The notes below the pieces were generated by a model. That model was given only the letters and a program-made list of their open reading frames with translations. It had not been told where the DNA came from and ran no database searches. Made by a program: the position numbers and the translations under genes. Shown here piece after piece: positions 35,670 to 47,343 of a DNA stretch of 64,000 nucleotides (positions are counted from its first letter, which is position 1; each line of letters starts with the position of its first letter). This stretch comes from Zanthoxylum bungeanum (lineage: Eukaryota; Streptophyta; Magnoliopsida; Sapindales; Rutaceae): assembly GCA_019454045.1 (NCBI GenBank), contig SKCR01021422.1:62001-126000 (forward strand), written 5' to 3'.

Positions 35670-36376
35670 AAAATTTAAGATAACTTATGGCTGCATGTGT
35701 GTTTAGGATCCTTATATTAAACGAATGATAAACAAATTAAATATGAATCAAATTCGTTTAAGATCTGTTTAGTTATATTATAATTTAACCTTAAAATTTT
35801 ACAACAAAAATATTAAGTAACAATTTGTATATGGAGTCAATTAGTTGTAATGGATTTGTAATTTGTAACAATTTTGAATATTATTAAGTTGATAAATTTG
35901 TGTTATTTATTTCGCTTTTTTTTTTTTGTTTATTTAATTATTTTTTATTATTGATATATAATTATAAAATATTAAATGAATTTATACGAATACAAGATTC
36001 GTTTAATTATGGTTAAACAAATTTAAATTAATTTAAACAAATTTAAGATTCGATTCTTTTAATATTATTTAAACAAATTGAATACAAATATTATTTTATT
36101 AAATGAATTGTATACAAATCTTAATATCAAGATTCATTTATTAGAATTTATCATATGTTGATTTGAATTTGATTGGTTCATTCATTTTATCACCCCTACT
36201 AAATACAAATCCTATTTGTAGGTCCTTTTCAGTTTCCATTTATGCATTCTTTTAATATATATTTTTTACTGCAGTAATTTTAATTCACTCCCAAAATCTT
36301 TTATTTACCACCACCCATGATGCATCATTAATCCAAATACAAGCATTATGCTATGTAATGAAGTAATTAAAGTATT
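35670..36376. other. AT-rich non-coding sequence
   Basis: Many AAACGAATT/ATTCGTTTA words, as at 2500-2640 and 21230-21340. No coding potential seen. Confidence 0.45.
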
Positions 36377-36388
36377 GTAGTAGAAAAG

Positions 36389-36550
36389 TCGTTGTGTACG
36401 GTTGAGGATCTTACCTTGAGGTCTTGAGTTCGAATTCAGGGAGTGCGTTTCTTGTAAGAGTCTGGGACAGTCAGGAATTTTACCTGCTCTGCTTAAGTTC
36501 GAAATGGATAATTTGACGGTGAGATTTCCAACGATTAAAAAAAAAAAAAA
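36389..36550 (+). mobile_element. tRNA-derived SINE, diverged copy
   Basis: Related to the copy at 36627-36807: the shared segments include ACCTTGAGGT, box-B-like GAGTTCGAATTC, TCTTGTAAGAG and TTTCCAACGATT followed by an A run. The imperfect flanking repeat GTAGTAGAAA(A)G is a likely target duplication. Confidence 0.7.
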
Positions 36551-36626
36551 GCTGTTAGTAGTAGAAAGTGAAACGGTAAATACTAGTATGATTAATGGAA
36601 AGCTTACTAGTATGATTAATGGAAAG

Positions 36627-36807
36627 GCCCCAAAGGGGTGTGGCTTGGTGGTGAAGGGTCCAGAATATCACCTTGAGGTTCTGGGTTCGAATCCAGGGGG
36701 TGCAACTTCTTGTAAGAGCCTGGGGTAGCCGGGGGTTTTACCTGCGCCGCGGCCCAGAATGGGTGGTTTGATGGCGGGGTTTCCAACGATTTCAAAAAAA
36801 AAAAAAA
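36627..36807 (+). mobile_element. tRNA-derived SINE with perfect 15-base TSD
   Basis: The head carries a pol III box A-like TGGCTTGGTGGT (36641-36652) and box B GGTTCGAATCC (36684-36694). The body ends TTTCCAACGATTTC plus an A run. ATGATTAATGGAAAG flanks it on both sides (36612-36626, 36808-36822). A further ATGATTAATGGAAAG copy lies just upstream at about 36588, so the target was already a short tandem repeat. It is a SINE rather than a tRNA gene: no acceptor stem closes and it ends in poly(A). Confidence 0.88.
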
Positions 36808-36822
36808 ATGATTAATGGAAAG

Positions 36823-37562
36823 CTTTTATAAAGTGAGAAAAATGATAGTAGTGTTTTTTAAAAAAAGAAAGAAAGAAAAAAAAACAAACAAACAGGCATG
36901 CACATTCTCCAAAGCAGTGTTTTTTAAAAACCAAAACTTTACTGTGCGAAAATGGAATAACATCAGCAAACCAAAAGGGTGGTCAGAGCTTTCACCAATT
37001 TCCCCATTTAGAGAAAACTAAAATATATTAATATTTAAAATCATAATTTTTTTTATTAATTTAGGAATTTTTCACACCCGTTATAAATGAGCCAGGATAT
37101 ATCTATATATACACCATTAAAAAATTATGATAATGTCACTACACGACGAAAAATGATTGGTTAATATTAAACTTATGTACTGCAATGTCATTATTTAAAA
37201 ACCTTAATGGTGATATATATTTTTACTAAAACTGATATAGTGTAGAGATAATTTCCTAAAATTATATGAATCTAAGAATTTTTCCAACCCTACTGAGCTA
37301 CAACCTTTAATTAAGATTAATAAAAATGTCTCATGCTCCCCGTCTGCAGAGAAATATACTCTTAAACCCCAACCCAACTGACCAAAAAGCCTTATCTTTT
37401 TTTATTTTTTATTTTTTATTTTTTTTATATCTGCCTTCAACTGCTTAAACTATTTTTTTTTATTCATCTTCATCTTCTCTTTTTTCTCATGCTTAACTTT
37501 TTTTTTTTTAAATATATATTTTAAAGTGCTATACTTTTTGGACCATCTGTGTATTTTCTATC
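36823..37562. other. Upstream intergenic region of the bHLH gene
   Basis: AT-rich, with several homopolymer T and A runs. No gene. Likely contains distal promoter sequence of the bHLH gene. Confidence 0.4.
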
Positions 37563-37570
37563 TATATAAG
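37563..37570 (+). promoter_or_regulatory. Candidate TATA box of the bHLH gene
   Basis: TATATAAG in a CTATCTATATAAGCATG context lies about 600 bases before the coding start. This implies a long 5' UTR, probably with an intron (GT..AG-like signals between 37900 and 38075). Confidence 0.4.
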
Positions 37571-38164
37571 CATGCCCTTTAAACTTGGCATAACACTGTA
37601 TCAATGCTTGCTTTCCATGACCATGGCAGCTCAAGGTAGAGCAAATAAACCCAGCTAGTTTTATTAATTTGTTATACATATATATTTATTTATCTCTTTT
37701 AATTCTAATAGCTGTTGGTTGGATTGGCTATATCATCTTGTTTGGTTTCTTGAATTTTGTTTTGGATTGTCTGTATTACACTGGTGGACAAATTTTAGTT
37801 GCCAAAACTGACGTTAGCATTTTTTTTTTTTTATTTTTTTATCACAGCTTTCATGATATAGAATTAAAGAAAGTGGTTAATGCCAGTACAAGAGTTGTAA
37901 AGTACAGAAAGTGATATCAAGCTGAGATTTGAATCTTTTTTTTCATCAAACACCTTGAAACAAATTTCAGCTAGCAGCTGGATCTGAAATTGGTATGTAT
38001 GTTTATATATTACTCTAATTTATATTTAGATTTAATGATGCATGCCTCTTATTGGGTTTCTTTGATTTGTTACAGATATAAAAGAATAAGAATCATTTCC
38101 ATCATATCTATCCAATCCTGCTAAGTTACAGAGAGTTTGCTTGGAAGGAATATTCTTATCATCA

Positions 38165-39380
38165 ATGGATAGTATTACTATGGCATCCTTATGGAGCAAC
38201 CAACAAGATGAAGCTGAAGAAAGATTCATGATTTCCAACTCAAATTGCTATAATGGTTATGGTGGAAGCAAGATTATGGATCACATGCTTCAAAAAGTTC
38301 AAATTTCACAACTCAATTCAAATCTCGTAAGAGTAAGCACTCAAATGTGTTCATCAAGTACTAGATTGTGCTAAACTTATTATAGCAAATAAATGATTAA
38401 GTTTCAATTACATATAAATTCTTATTTAATAACTATCGATTATAATTTATAAAAAATTCAACTTCAAGCTCGAAATCAGAACTTATTTATGGATGTTTAA
38501 TGCAGCCAGCTGGCCTAGATCACGAGACAAGTTTTGCAGCAGCAAAATCAGGAGCTATAACAAGCTGGCAAGATACTACTAGCCGAGAATTGAGTTATGG
38601 GCCAACGCCGCCGCTGGGAAATTTAGTGGCTGGTGTTTCAACACCATGCTCTCTTGAATGCTTGCTTTCAGTTACTAACAGTAACAGCAACACGGCCGAT
38701 GCAACAGTAGAAGATGATGGGATCTCCATTCTTTTCACTGACTGTAGAAACTTGTGGAACGGTACTGAGCTTGATCAAGAAACAGTCTCTCATGGTTCCT
38801 CAGATCAGTATCAAAGGCCTGGTTCAATAAAGAGAAAAATTGATCCCCAAAGTGAGAATCCACCACCAAAATCAAAGAAATCAAGATTGGAGAAGCGGCC
38901 AAGTTCATCAAACATCAACTTTCAACATGCAAGTAAAACTAATAACACTTCTTCAGCATCTTCTTCTATTGATCAGGAACCTGATCCTGAGGCCATTGCT
39001 CATTTGAAAGAGATGATTTACAGGGCGGCGGCATTTAGGCCTGTGAATTTAGGGTTAGAGTGGTGAAAAAGCCAAAGAGGAGAATGTTAGAGTATCAACT
39101 GATCCACAACAGTGGCTGCAAGGCAAAGAAGGGAGAGGATAAGTGAAAGAATTAGGGTTTTGCAAAGGCTGGTTCCTGTGGAAGCAAGATGGACACTGCT
39201 TCAATGCTTGATGAAGCTGCTGATTATCTCAGGTTTCTTAGGTCACAAGTCAAAGCATTAGAAAACTTAAGCCAAAAGCCTGTTACTAATCTTTCTTTTT
39301 CTTCATTACCATTCAACAACTCATTTTTCATGCAAACCCATTTCCAACTTCAGAACCCTAAATATATCCACCGCCCATAG
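38165..39380 (+). CDS. bHLH transcription factor, bHLH87/HECATE-like, with clustered frame breaks
   Basis: A plant nuclear bHLH factor of subgroup VIII. Exon 1 (38165-38326) starts [13 protein letters not shown]; a GTAAGA donor follows and an AATGCAG acceptor ends at 38505. Exon 2 carries a Ser-rich linker with a basic [19 protein letters not shown] stretch. Then come [20 protein letters not shown] and the bHLH domain: [27 protein letters not shown] and [20 protein letters not shown], then KALENL. This order, and the ending NPKYIHRP, fit Arabidopsis bHLH87 (At3g21330), whose relatives act in fruit, gynoecium and axillary development. Four single-base losses near 39060, 39083, 39110 and 39178 shift the frame through the basic region, yet every piece is fully conserved. 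This points either to a very recent pseudogene or to sequence errors. Confidence 0.88.
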
Positions 39381-41561
39381 AGTTGAAAAAATGGTTTATT
39401 ATCCTTACCGAGAAATAATAAATAAGTTCAAGAAGTATTGAGGTGTAATATTTTATTATTATATATATATATTTTAAAAGTAAATTACATTTTACTACTA
39501 GTATCTTACAATTTATTATAAAAAAATATTGAGAAATAACAAATAAGTATAAAAAGTATTGAGATTAATATTTTACTATTGTCGTAAATATAAGGTTTTG
39601 TAAAGATATAATAGTAAAATAAAATTTTTCTAACGATATATTCGTAATATATTATAATCTATTATTTTTAAATTTCTGAAATAGTGAAATGATTGGAAAA
39701 TTATAACCTATTGTGGATCCTTAGCTATCATAGTTATATCATCATTTCATCACCAATATTTTACATGCAAAGCCCCATTTCAAGGTCCATATGGTCATCA
39801 TAATCTTCATCATTGTATGTTCTCATAATGAAACCCATATCCCAAGTTCAATTTCAACTATTGGGTGTACTATTCTTTATAATATCTCTTGAAAAGTGAT
39901 CAAATATCATTGTATAAATTGTAGTGGAATAGCAAATATAAAAAATGGAAATGATGAAGCTTTTAGGTAGGCAACCTTTTCTCATATGGAAATGTTTGGC
40001 AATCACAGCAGTTATGATTAAGATCAGGGACTTGAAAGCGATTATTACTTTAGTTTGATGTTTAGTATAAGAATTTGGATCAGTGATTAGTTGAGCTGTA
40101 TTAATTTATTATTTTTTTTTATAATATTTTGACACTCATACATGAATATCAATGAAATATTAAGATTCAATTATATATAAATTTTTATTCAATAATTACT
40201 CATAATAATTTGTAAAAAAATCAACATAAAATTCAGTTCAATACCAAATTCAAATTCTTAATATTATTTTTATCAAACCAAAGAAAGATATTCTCTTAAG
40301 AATGGTGAGGTCGAGTCAGTGGTCCTGTCTCCTTAAATCAATCCAAAGCATGCTCTTGAAATCTCCCAAATCTAATTGCTTAGCACATGTTTATGCTTAT
40401 TTTTTTGGCAGGTAACTTTGTATTTGTTATTATAATAATCACTTTTTTTTTTCACTTAAATATTCATTAAGCCAATAATCTTACGACTAGTGATATTGTC
40501 ATTGACGATAATAATCCATGATGTAGCTAGTTTCAATACAAAATAAACCGCCACAAAAAATAAAAACAATCTAATGAAACGAGTGCTTGAGCTTTGAATG
40601 TGAGTTTCAAGTCATTACAAGTACATCTATTTGGCAAAGCTATGATATGCCATAATTGAAAAACCTGGAGACCTAAATATTTAAAGTTAAAAAATAAAAA
40701 TTTAGTTATTGGAGTAATGTGTTAAACCATTAAAGTTACTGGGACCAAAAAAAATATTAATAATATAAATTTGAGGCTAAACAAAGAATCCATGTTTAGT
40801 TATAATTTACCATTATATTGTAGCTTGATAGAGATATCTAGCTAATTTTAAATTTGTATTTTAATATATGCAATCTTGAGATTATTACAATAGAATAAAG
40901 ATACAAATTATTGACTATAAAATAGAGAAATTGATAAATGAAAAATTTTGATTGGAGGATAGATATATTAAAAACTCATCCTAGTTTGGCATTGGCTTGC
41001 CATCTATATGCTAAATATAGACATTCGGTTGTGAAAGGAACCCCCATACCTCTAATGGCGACCTTGGCTTTATTTGTTTTGTTGATTGTGTCTTAAAACT
41101 TTTCCAAATATTTTTTGGACTTATAGTCTACCGATGATTAAAAAAAATCCAAAATTTTAATAAGAAAGGTGGAAAATTATGAGTTTTAATTGAGATTTAT
41201 TATTTTCATCTCAAATAAATCTGGATTTTTTATACAATTGATCAATTCAAAAATTAATACAGGATTCGAGATAATTTTTCATCACAAATTCATAATTAGA
41301 AGACAACTAAAAGTGATAAATACTGAACCGTCCGGAATGATTGCCATCTATATTGATCCCAAGTGGGAGATATCATATTGACTATAATTAATTGTTGTAT
41401 TATTATTGCTGCATGTGGAGTAGTGGACAGCTACCTTTCTTTGAGAGCAGTGATATTTGTATAAATGAAAAATAAAAGGGTGGTAAAATTTAATCATAAA
41501 TTATCAATATTCTATAGTTAAAATATAATTTTAACACAAATTTTTCACTCTTTCGTATAAA
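39381..41561. other. Intergenic region, no gene recognised
   Basis: AT-rich host sequence downstream of the bHLH gene with short poly(T)/poly(A) runs. No protein, RNA or TE signature was recognised on either strand. Confidence 0.45.
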
Positions 41562-42050
41562 TGATGAACGATCAATATGTGTATATTTATTGTCTCTTTA
41601 TCTTATATTTTGTGGGTTATCTTGAGTTGTATGAACGTTTTGATACGCTTTGGATATGTTTTGTAGGTGTAAATCATAATATGATTCAATTGGACTCAAT
41701 GAGCAATGGATTGGCGAATTCAGAATAAAATCGGTTCTTATTCTAGAGTCAGCTTGCGCTTCTCGACGTAGGTCAACGCGTCGCGATGCGCTGTAGTGAA
41801 AATTCGAAGCATAATATAATTTCTTGTGCGCGTCGTGACTCCGGTCTATGAGAGTTGTGACTCCCGATCAAAAAGAGCCAGCGTCGCAAAGCCAAGCTCT
41901 GTGTGTCGCGACAAGAATGCAATTCCTAGTTTTTATTACTGAGATAAGCTTCTCTGATATCTCTCTATTTTTTACAAGTCTGATCGTAATGATCTTGATA
42001 TTGATTCTAATGCCTCTCAAGCATGCTCTACCCTTCTATTTATAATAGCG
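41562..42050 (+). mobile_element. Diverged Athila-like LTR fragment
   Basis: It begins TGATGAACGATCAATATG and keeps blocks in the order of the element A LTR start: TGAACGTTTTGATA, TGGATATGTTTTGTAG, and GGACTCAATGA. A GCGTCGCGATGCGC segment matches the GC-rich section of LTRs a and b, and a TATTTATAATAG resembles the LTR TATA box. The right limit is not clear. Confidence 0.5.
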
Positions 42051-42921
42051 TAGAAATCAGATTCCTTCTCCTACAAGAATTTCCTAGTTGAAACAATTCC
42101 CTCTTCCCATAAGGATTCCTAGTCAGAAATTACCTTCACTTCCTTCATTCTACTAGGACACGGACTTATCAGTTCTCCCCATGAAAGTAGGATAATTTGT
42201 CATCTTATCCGCGAGAATAGGATGTCTTATCTTCCTGAGCACACCTCACCATGTGCTCGGTTTTCATGAGGTCGGTCATAGTGGTCTTTTGAACTGAGAA
42301 TGCTGCCACCGATCTGATAATGCTCGGTCATCCGAACCAAAGTGGTCGGTCACCTATCATCAAGTGCCCGGTCTCTACCTGTTGTGGTCGGGTCGGCATT
42401 AATGATCTTGACCGAGAAGGGAATTATCCTTTTTACCCCTACCGTACTCCTTAAATAACTTAGGACCTGAAAACACCATCAACAAAGTCTATTGGGTTGG
42501 CATAGGCTTACACAAAGAAAAAATAAACTTTAGAGGCTAGAGTTTCGGAGTTGGGCCATACCGAGTTGTAAAAAAGGACAATATCTTATTACTAAGGTGT
42601 AGTAATCACATAAATATCATAATCACTCTCAATAGGAAGTGTGCAAATAATCATAGCCAATAAGGACATTAAACCCCAAGAGTAGGCCAATGACAATGTT
42701 GGGCCCAAGGGGTAGACCAACAAGGATGTTGAACTCCAAGAGGGTAGACTGTGATATCATATATCGCTTAAGATTAATGGTGTTGGGGATGAGTTCATAG
42801 GTGATGAGCTTCAGATATACCGGTGTCCTATAAGGGTATATTGATACAAACCATATATGTAATATAAAAGACTCAAAGTCTACTAATAGATATGTGTTCA
42901 CATTAACTAATGGATATGTGT
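42051..42921. other. Unassigned repeat-like sequence
   Basis: Repeated GGTCGGTCA/CTCGGTCAT words at 42230-42420, reminiscent of degenerate Ty3 LTRs. An AAGAG..TAGAC repeat with CCAAC/CAAGGATGTTG lies at 42660-42760. No coding frame. Confidence 0.35.
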
Positions 42922-43080
42922 CTTAGCATATCCATTGTTAATTTGACTATGATCAATGGCACATAGGAGATGGTTAAGTGGCTTAGCATTTGTAGAGCTT
43001 TGTGCAATTTCCTCATCGGTCCACTCAATAGGGGCTTAGGAATCTCCATACCATTACTATCCCTCTTCATTGGCGTTTTT
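42922..43080 (-). pseudogene. UBN2-type gag fragment
   Basis: On the minus strand, with one frameshift, it reads MKRDSNGMEIPKP and then EWTDEEIAQSSTNAKPLNHL and CAIDHSQ. The EWTDEE..NAKALN.L.CA pattern is typical of UBN2 domains of copia gag proteins. The fragment ends where the LTR of element B begins, so B probably landed in or beside an older copia relic. Confidence 0.6.
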
Positions 43081-43112
43081 ACACCCCGTGTGATCACCTT
43101 GAAGGATTGTGT

Positions 43113-45680
43113 TGTTGGAAATGGTGATCGAGCACCATTCACTTTTTGTATGAATATTTGATATTATGCAATATAATATTTATTTTATCATGATTATTTA
43201 TTTTTATATATGGTAAAACTCTTACTTTATTTTATATATTGTAAATCTAAGAGTTAGATTACTCTAAGAGTTAGAGATTTCGAGTTTCACTCGGAACCTT
43301 ATATGAAATTAGTAAAGACCCGAGAGTTACATCCTATGGTGATATAGTTGCAAGAGTTGCAAATGGTGTTGAGAAATATCACGCATTCTCTCGAATATAA
43401 ATTATTCATAGTCTAGATATATTGACATGGGTCGGTCATTATATTGGTAAGACTAGTGCATTGTCTATATATGTAATGGACATATGGTTTGTCTCAACAG
43501 ACTGTGAGCTTAGCGAAAGTTCGTATAGAAATGCAGATATTCATTAGTTGAATGAATATTGAATTAACTTATAAATGATGACTAATAGATTCCATAAAAC
43601 TGTCAATAGTTATCTTTTCGAGTTGAGTAGTTATTGTGATCCTTTGACTTGAGACACCACGGTGGTCTTGTGAGTGATCCTCTGTGCCTGATACCATGCA
43701 TGTCAGAGACCTTTCATGGTCTGGCGTCTGGATGACTGTTAGGTATAGACCGATGCTCACGAAGATCGGTGTGTGTTACTATAAGGATTCATCAGTCCAT
43801 ATGGTTGGATTTTGTTTCCAGAAATTTTTAGAATATATTCCGGAAATCTTTTGGCCGAAAGTTCGTTGAAGAAATTATTTCTTTGACATTATAAATAATA
43901 TTGAAAAAGAGTTTTGCTATATTATTTATTAATGGAATATAAGGATGAAAAATTTCATATATTGAGTAGATAAGGTTTTGACAGTATAACTATAACCTTA
44001 CTCAATTGGAAACAGAAATGACGAAGGGATTATACATTAGCGTTTTAACCTCGACTTGTATGGTTCGACGTGTCGTGTTGTTTAGTCATGATTTGTAGGT
44101 GGACAGACCTTCATGAAATATGTATACATGTATATGAGATATATATGTATATATATATAAATAACAACCAAACGTGAGCCTAGAGAGTTCCATTATATTG
44201 AGTTTACTCGTTGAGCACTAGGGCGACCTTTCGTCAAATGTTGACAAAGTATTTTCTGGGTTTTAAGGATTAAATTGTTTGATCCGATAATTAATGAGAT
44301 GAATTGAATTAATTAATTTTATATCAAGAGTTGATATAATTTTTATTGTATAATAAATGTAAATTTGATTTACATTAAATTAGTAATTATTTTGTGAAAT
44401 TAATTTAATTGTTAAATTAATATATAAAATTAGTTACTTGGTTTATACAAATAAAGGTTTTATTAATTAAAGTAACTTTAGTTAATGTAGTTGAATGTTT
44501 TTAGTTAAAGTAACTAAAATCTTTTTAATTGCAATTTAGTTACCTTGGTGGTGGTGAGATAATTAACTATGGTTGACAAGTGGTGTAGGGAAAAGATTCC
44601 CTTAAACCATGGTTTAAATGAAAGGCTTGGATTTGTTTTATTAATTTTAATTAATAAAGAGAAAATAAAAAAAACAATTGCTTTGTTTTTTTTTCCTCTT
44701 TGGCTCACTGCTTCTGCCGAAAATAAATAATTGATTTTTGGCTTCTTTCTCAACCTAACCTACTGCATGCCGAAAGAAAGAAACCTTCATTTTGCTTCTT
44801 TTGCTCTCTGCCGACAGAAACAAGAGAAAGAAATTGATTTTTGTTTTCATAATCCAAGCCAATAATCTCACCAAATATTACCCAACATATAATCAAGTCC
44901 ATGGAATTAATCCTTAAGTGTTAAAGGTTAATTTATGTTCTTGAGGTTTTCTTTTTCCTAGGGTTTTAAGAGTTAAAATTTGGGGAAAAGTTGGTTGCTA
45001 TTCTTGAGTGATCAAACCACCTTTTGATCACCAAGATTTGTTCTGGAGAAGCTCAATTTGGTGGAGGAGAGAATGGATTTGAAAGGACTCAAAGCTTGGA
45101 GAAATTGGAAAAGCTTGGAGGCAAAAGTTTCAATCAATTGGCAAAGCTTGTGGTAAATTTAATTTGTAAATTCATTGTTCAAATTATTGATGATTGTTGT
45201 TGAGAAAAATTATTGTGGATTTGTTGGATTAATAGGAAGCATGTTAGTGAGGAATTAGAAGCATTTGAGTGTTGAAAATTAGTATATAATTGATTTGTTA
45301 ATTTTGAATGCTTGGATTAATTTTTCAAGAGTTGGAAAATTATATATATGCTTGAATTAATTTTTTCAAATGTTGAAAATTAATTTTAGTATGTTTGGAT
45401 TATTTTCAAGTGTTGGAAATAATTAGGATGCTTAATTTTAATTTGTCAATAGTTGATAAATTGATTAAAGTGTGTGAAATTTTTAAATGGACTTATGGTA
45501 ATTTTTAATACATGAAAATGTTTTAATGCATTGGAAATTTTAAGTTTGTAATTAAAAATTTTAAACCCACTAATTTTAAGGACTGCCGAAAATTAAAAAA
45601 ATATATATATTTTATTCGCTCGCGATTTGATCTCGGGCGGGTTTCCGCTGCGCTCGGTTTTGTCCGTTCCTCACACAACA
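43113..45680 (+). repeat. LTR of element B
   Basis: 2568 bases from TGTTGGAAATGG to TCACACAACA. It shares scattered blocks with the C-family LTRs (GCACTAGGGCGAC, ACCTCGACYTGTATGG, GAGTTGAGTAG), so B and C are related. Confidence 0.8.
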
Positions 45681-45682
45681 AG

Positions 45683-45694
45683 TGGTATCAGAGC
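45683..45694 (+). promoter_or_regulatory. Primer binding site of element B (tRNA-iMet)
   Basis: TGGTATCAGAGC, two bases after the LTR end. Repeated in the duplicated segment near 49460. Confidence 0.88.
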
Positions 45695-45940
45695 GATACG
45701 TGCTTCTAATTGTTCATCTTCCTTACAATTTTTCTCAATGTTATAAAATGCTCATGCATACATTTAATTATGAATTACATGTTTTAGGCATTTTTGGACA
45801 TGCATACATTTTATATATTTGTATGCATTTGACTTTGGAAAAATCTCTACGCTAGATCATTAATTGTTATTATTTTAGTTGAAAATATGACATGGTCCGG
45901 CTTGTCTATACGGTGTTAGTGAAACCATTGTAATTATTCC

Positions 45941-46235
45941 CAATATTGCTAAAGCGTGAGGGAATGGTTATAATGTTTTGTATTATTCCGGTTAAGCATG
46001 AGATGAGTCGAATTTAAGAGAAAGTATTATCCAATATTGCTAAAGCGTGAGGTTAATATTAGTATCTTACTTTCGGCAATAGACAAGTTGATCTAAAAAA
46101 TTGAACTATCCAATATTGATAAAGCGTGAGGATGAGATTTGATTTAGGACCGAATATAAGAGTTGTATGAGATGCAATTGACAATAGTTGTCTACCTTCT
46201 CGAATTTACAAAGGTCAATATTGCTAAAGCGTGAG
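45941..46235 (+). repeat. Four spaced CAATATTGCTAAAGCGTGAG motifs in the B leader
   Basis: The core GCTAAAGC (one copy GATAAAGC) is at 45948-45955, 46039-46046, 46118-46125 and 46223-46230, spacings 91, 79 and 105 bases. All four are retained in the duplicated leader at about 49720-50010. Confidence 0.85.
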
Positions 46236-46439
46236 ATTTGCGTAAATGTCAAGAAGGATCTACTTTGCTTTGTGAGATTTAAGAGTTAAATTTCCGTATT
46301 CTTGTTTGTAGAGATTATAAAGAATATGTAAACAATGCGAGGGCACTTTATAGAAAAAGTAAATCCATATTCTATTTAGTGTTTTTATCATGATATTTAA
46401 ATATTAATTTCTGCTTTATTTTATCAATGTGTAGACAGA

Positions 46440-47318
46440 ATGTCTGTGTCGAACCCGCTTTCGCGTATACTTGATACGCATAGGCTCCAAGGTGCTGTTA
46501 ACTATAATGTTTGGCTCATGAATCTCCGAATTCTTTTCCAAGCGGAGCAACTTGAATATGTTCTTGATCGTCCAATGCCCGCAAGGGTTTCAGATGATGC
46601 TTTAGATGAAGAACGTGAGACGTTCATCAAATGGAAGGATGATGATCGGAAAGTCCGGTCATACATCTTGGGATCTATGGTGCCGGAACTACAGAGGAAG
46701 TATATGCCGATGCCTGATTCCGGATCCATTTTGATGCATATGAAGGAACTATTCAGTGATCGACCACAGGTAGAGATGCATAGGGTGGCTGTCGAGCTTT
46801 TTCATACTTTCCTCCCGGGGGGAAAACCTGTTAGCCCACATGTGATGAAGCCAATAGACTGTATCGAAGAGCTTGAAAGGATGGATATTCCTATCGATAA
46901 CCGCCTCGGGAATAGTGTGATTCTCGCATCTCTTCCTAAGTCTTTCAATGACCTTATCATTAACTTTAACATACATAAGATGATTCCCACCTATTCTGAG
47001 TTGCACAATATGTTGCTGACGGCTCAAGAAGACATGAATACGAATAGTTCTGCTTTCATGGTCACTGGTGGTTCTTCTTCTGGACCTTCTCAGGCTTCTC
47101 AAAAGCCGATTGGGAAGAAACATAAAAAGAAGAAGAAAGTTAAAGGTAAAGGTCCAAAGGTTGCTTCCGCAGGGGTTTCTAAGCCAAATGTGAAGACAGA
47201 TGCTGCAAAAGGAAAATGTTTCCACTGCGACATGCTTGGACACTGGAAACGCCACTGTCCAAAATATTTAGCTTCTTTGAAAATAGAGCCCTCAAGTATT
47301 TTGTTTTCCTATTATTGA
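46440..47318 (+). CDS. gag: Gag of copia element B
   Basis: A 292-residue frame from ATG 46440, the nucleocapsid protein of a Ty1/copia element. It has a gag domain at residues about 20-200 (LQGAVNYNVWLMNLRILFQA, then VILASLPKSFNDLIINF and LHNMLLTAQEDM). A Lys-rich basic linker (KKHKKKKKVKGKG) leads to one CCHC zinc knuckle, CFHCDMLGHWKRHC. A stop at 47318 and a frame change separate it from the protease, so the usual single gag-pol frame is broken. Confidence 0.88.
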   Translation: MSVSNPLSRILDTHRLQGAVNYNVWLMNLRILFQAEQLEYVLDRPMPARVSDDALDEERETFIKWKDDDRKVRSYILGSMVPELQRKYMPMPDSGSILMHMKELFSDRPQVEMHRVAVELFHTFLPGGKPVSPHVMKPIDCIEELERMDIPIDNRLGNSVILASLPKSFNDLIINFNIHKMIPTYSELHNMLLTAQEDMNTNSSAFMVTGGSSSGPSQASQKPIGKKHKKKKKVKGKGPKVASAGVSKPNVKTDAAKGKCFHCDMLGHWKRHCPKYLASLKIEPSSILFSYY

Positions 47319-47343
47319 CATTACACTTGCTTTTGATTCTAGT

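Noticed and set aside
36640..36700. Possible tRNA gene (box A and box B present)
   Set aside because: No acceptor or anticodon stem closes, poly(A) tail and target duplication show a SINE.
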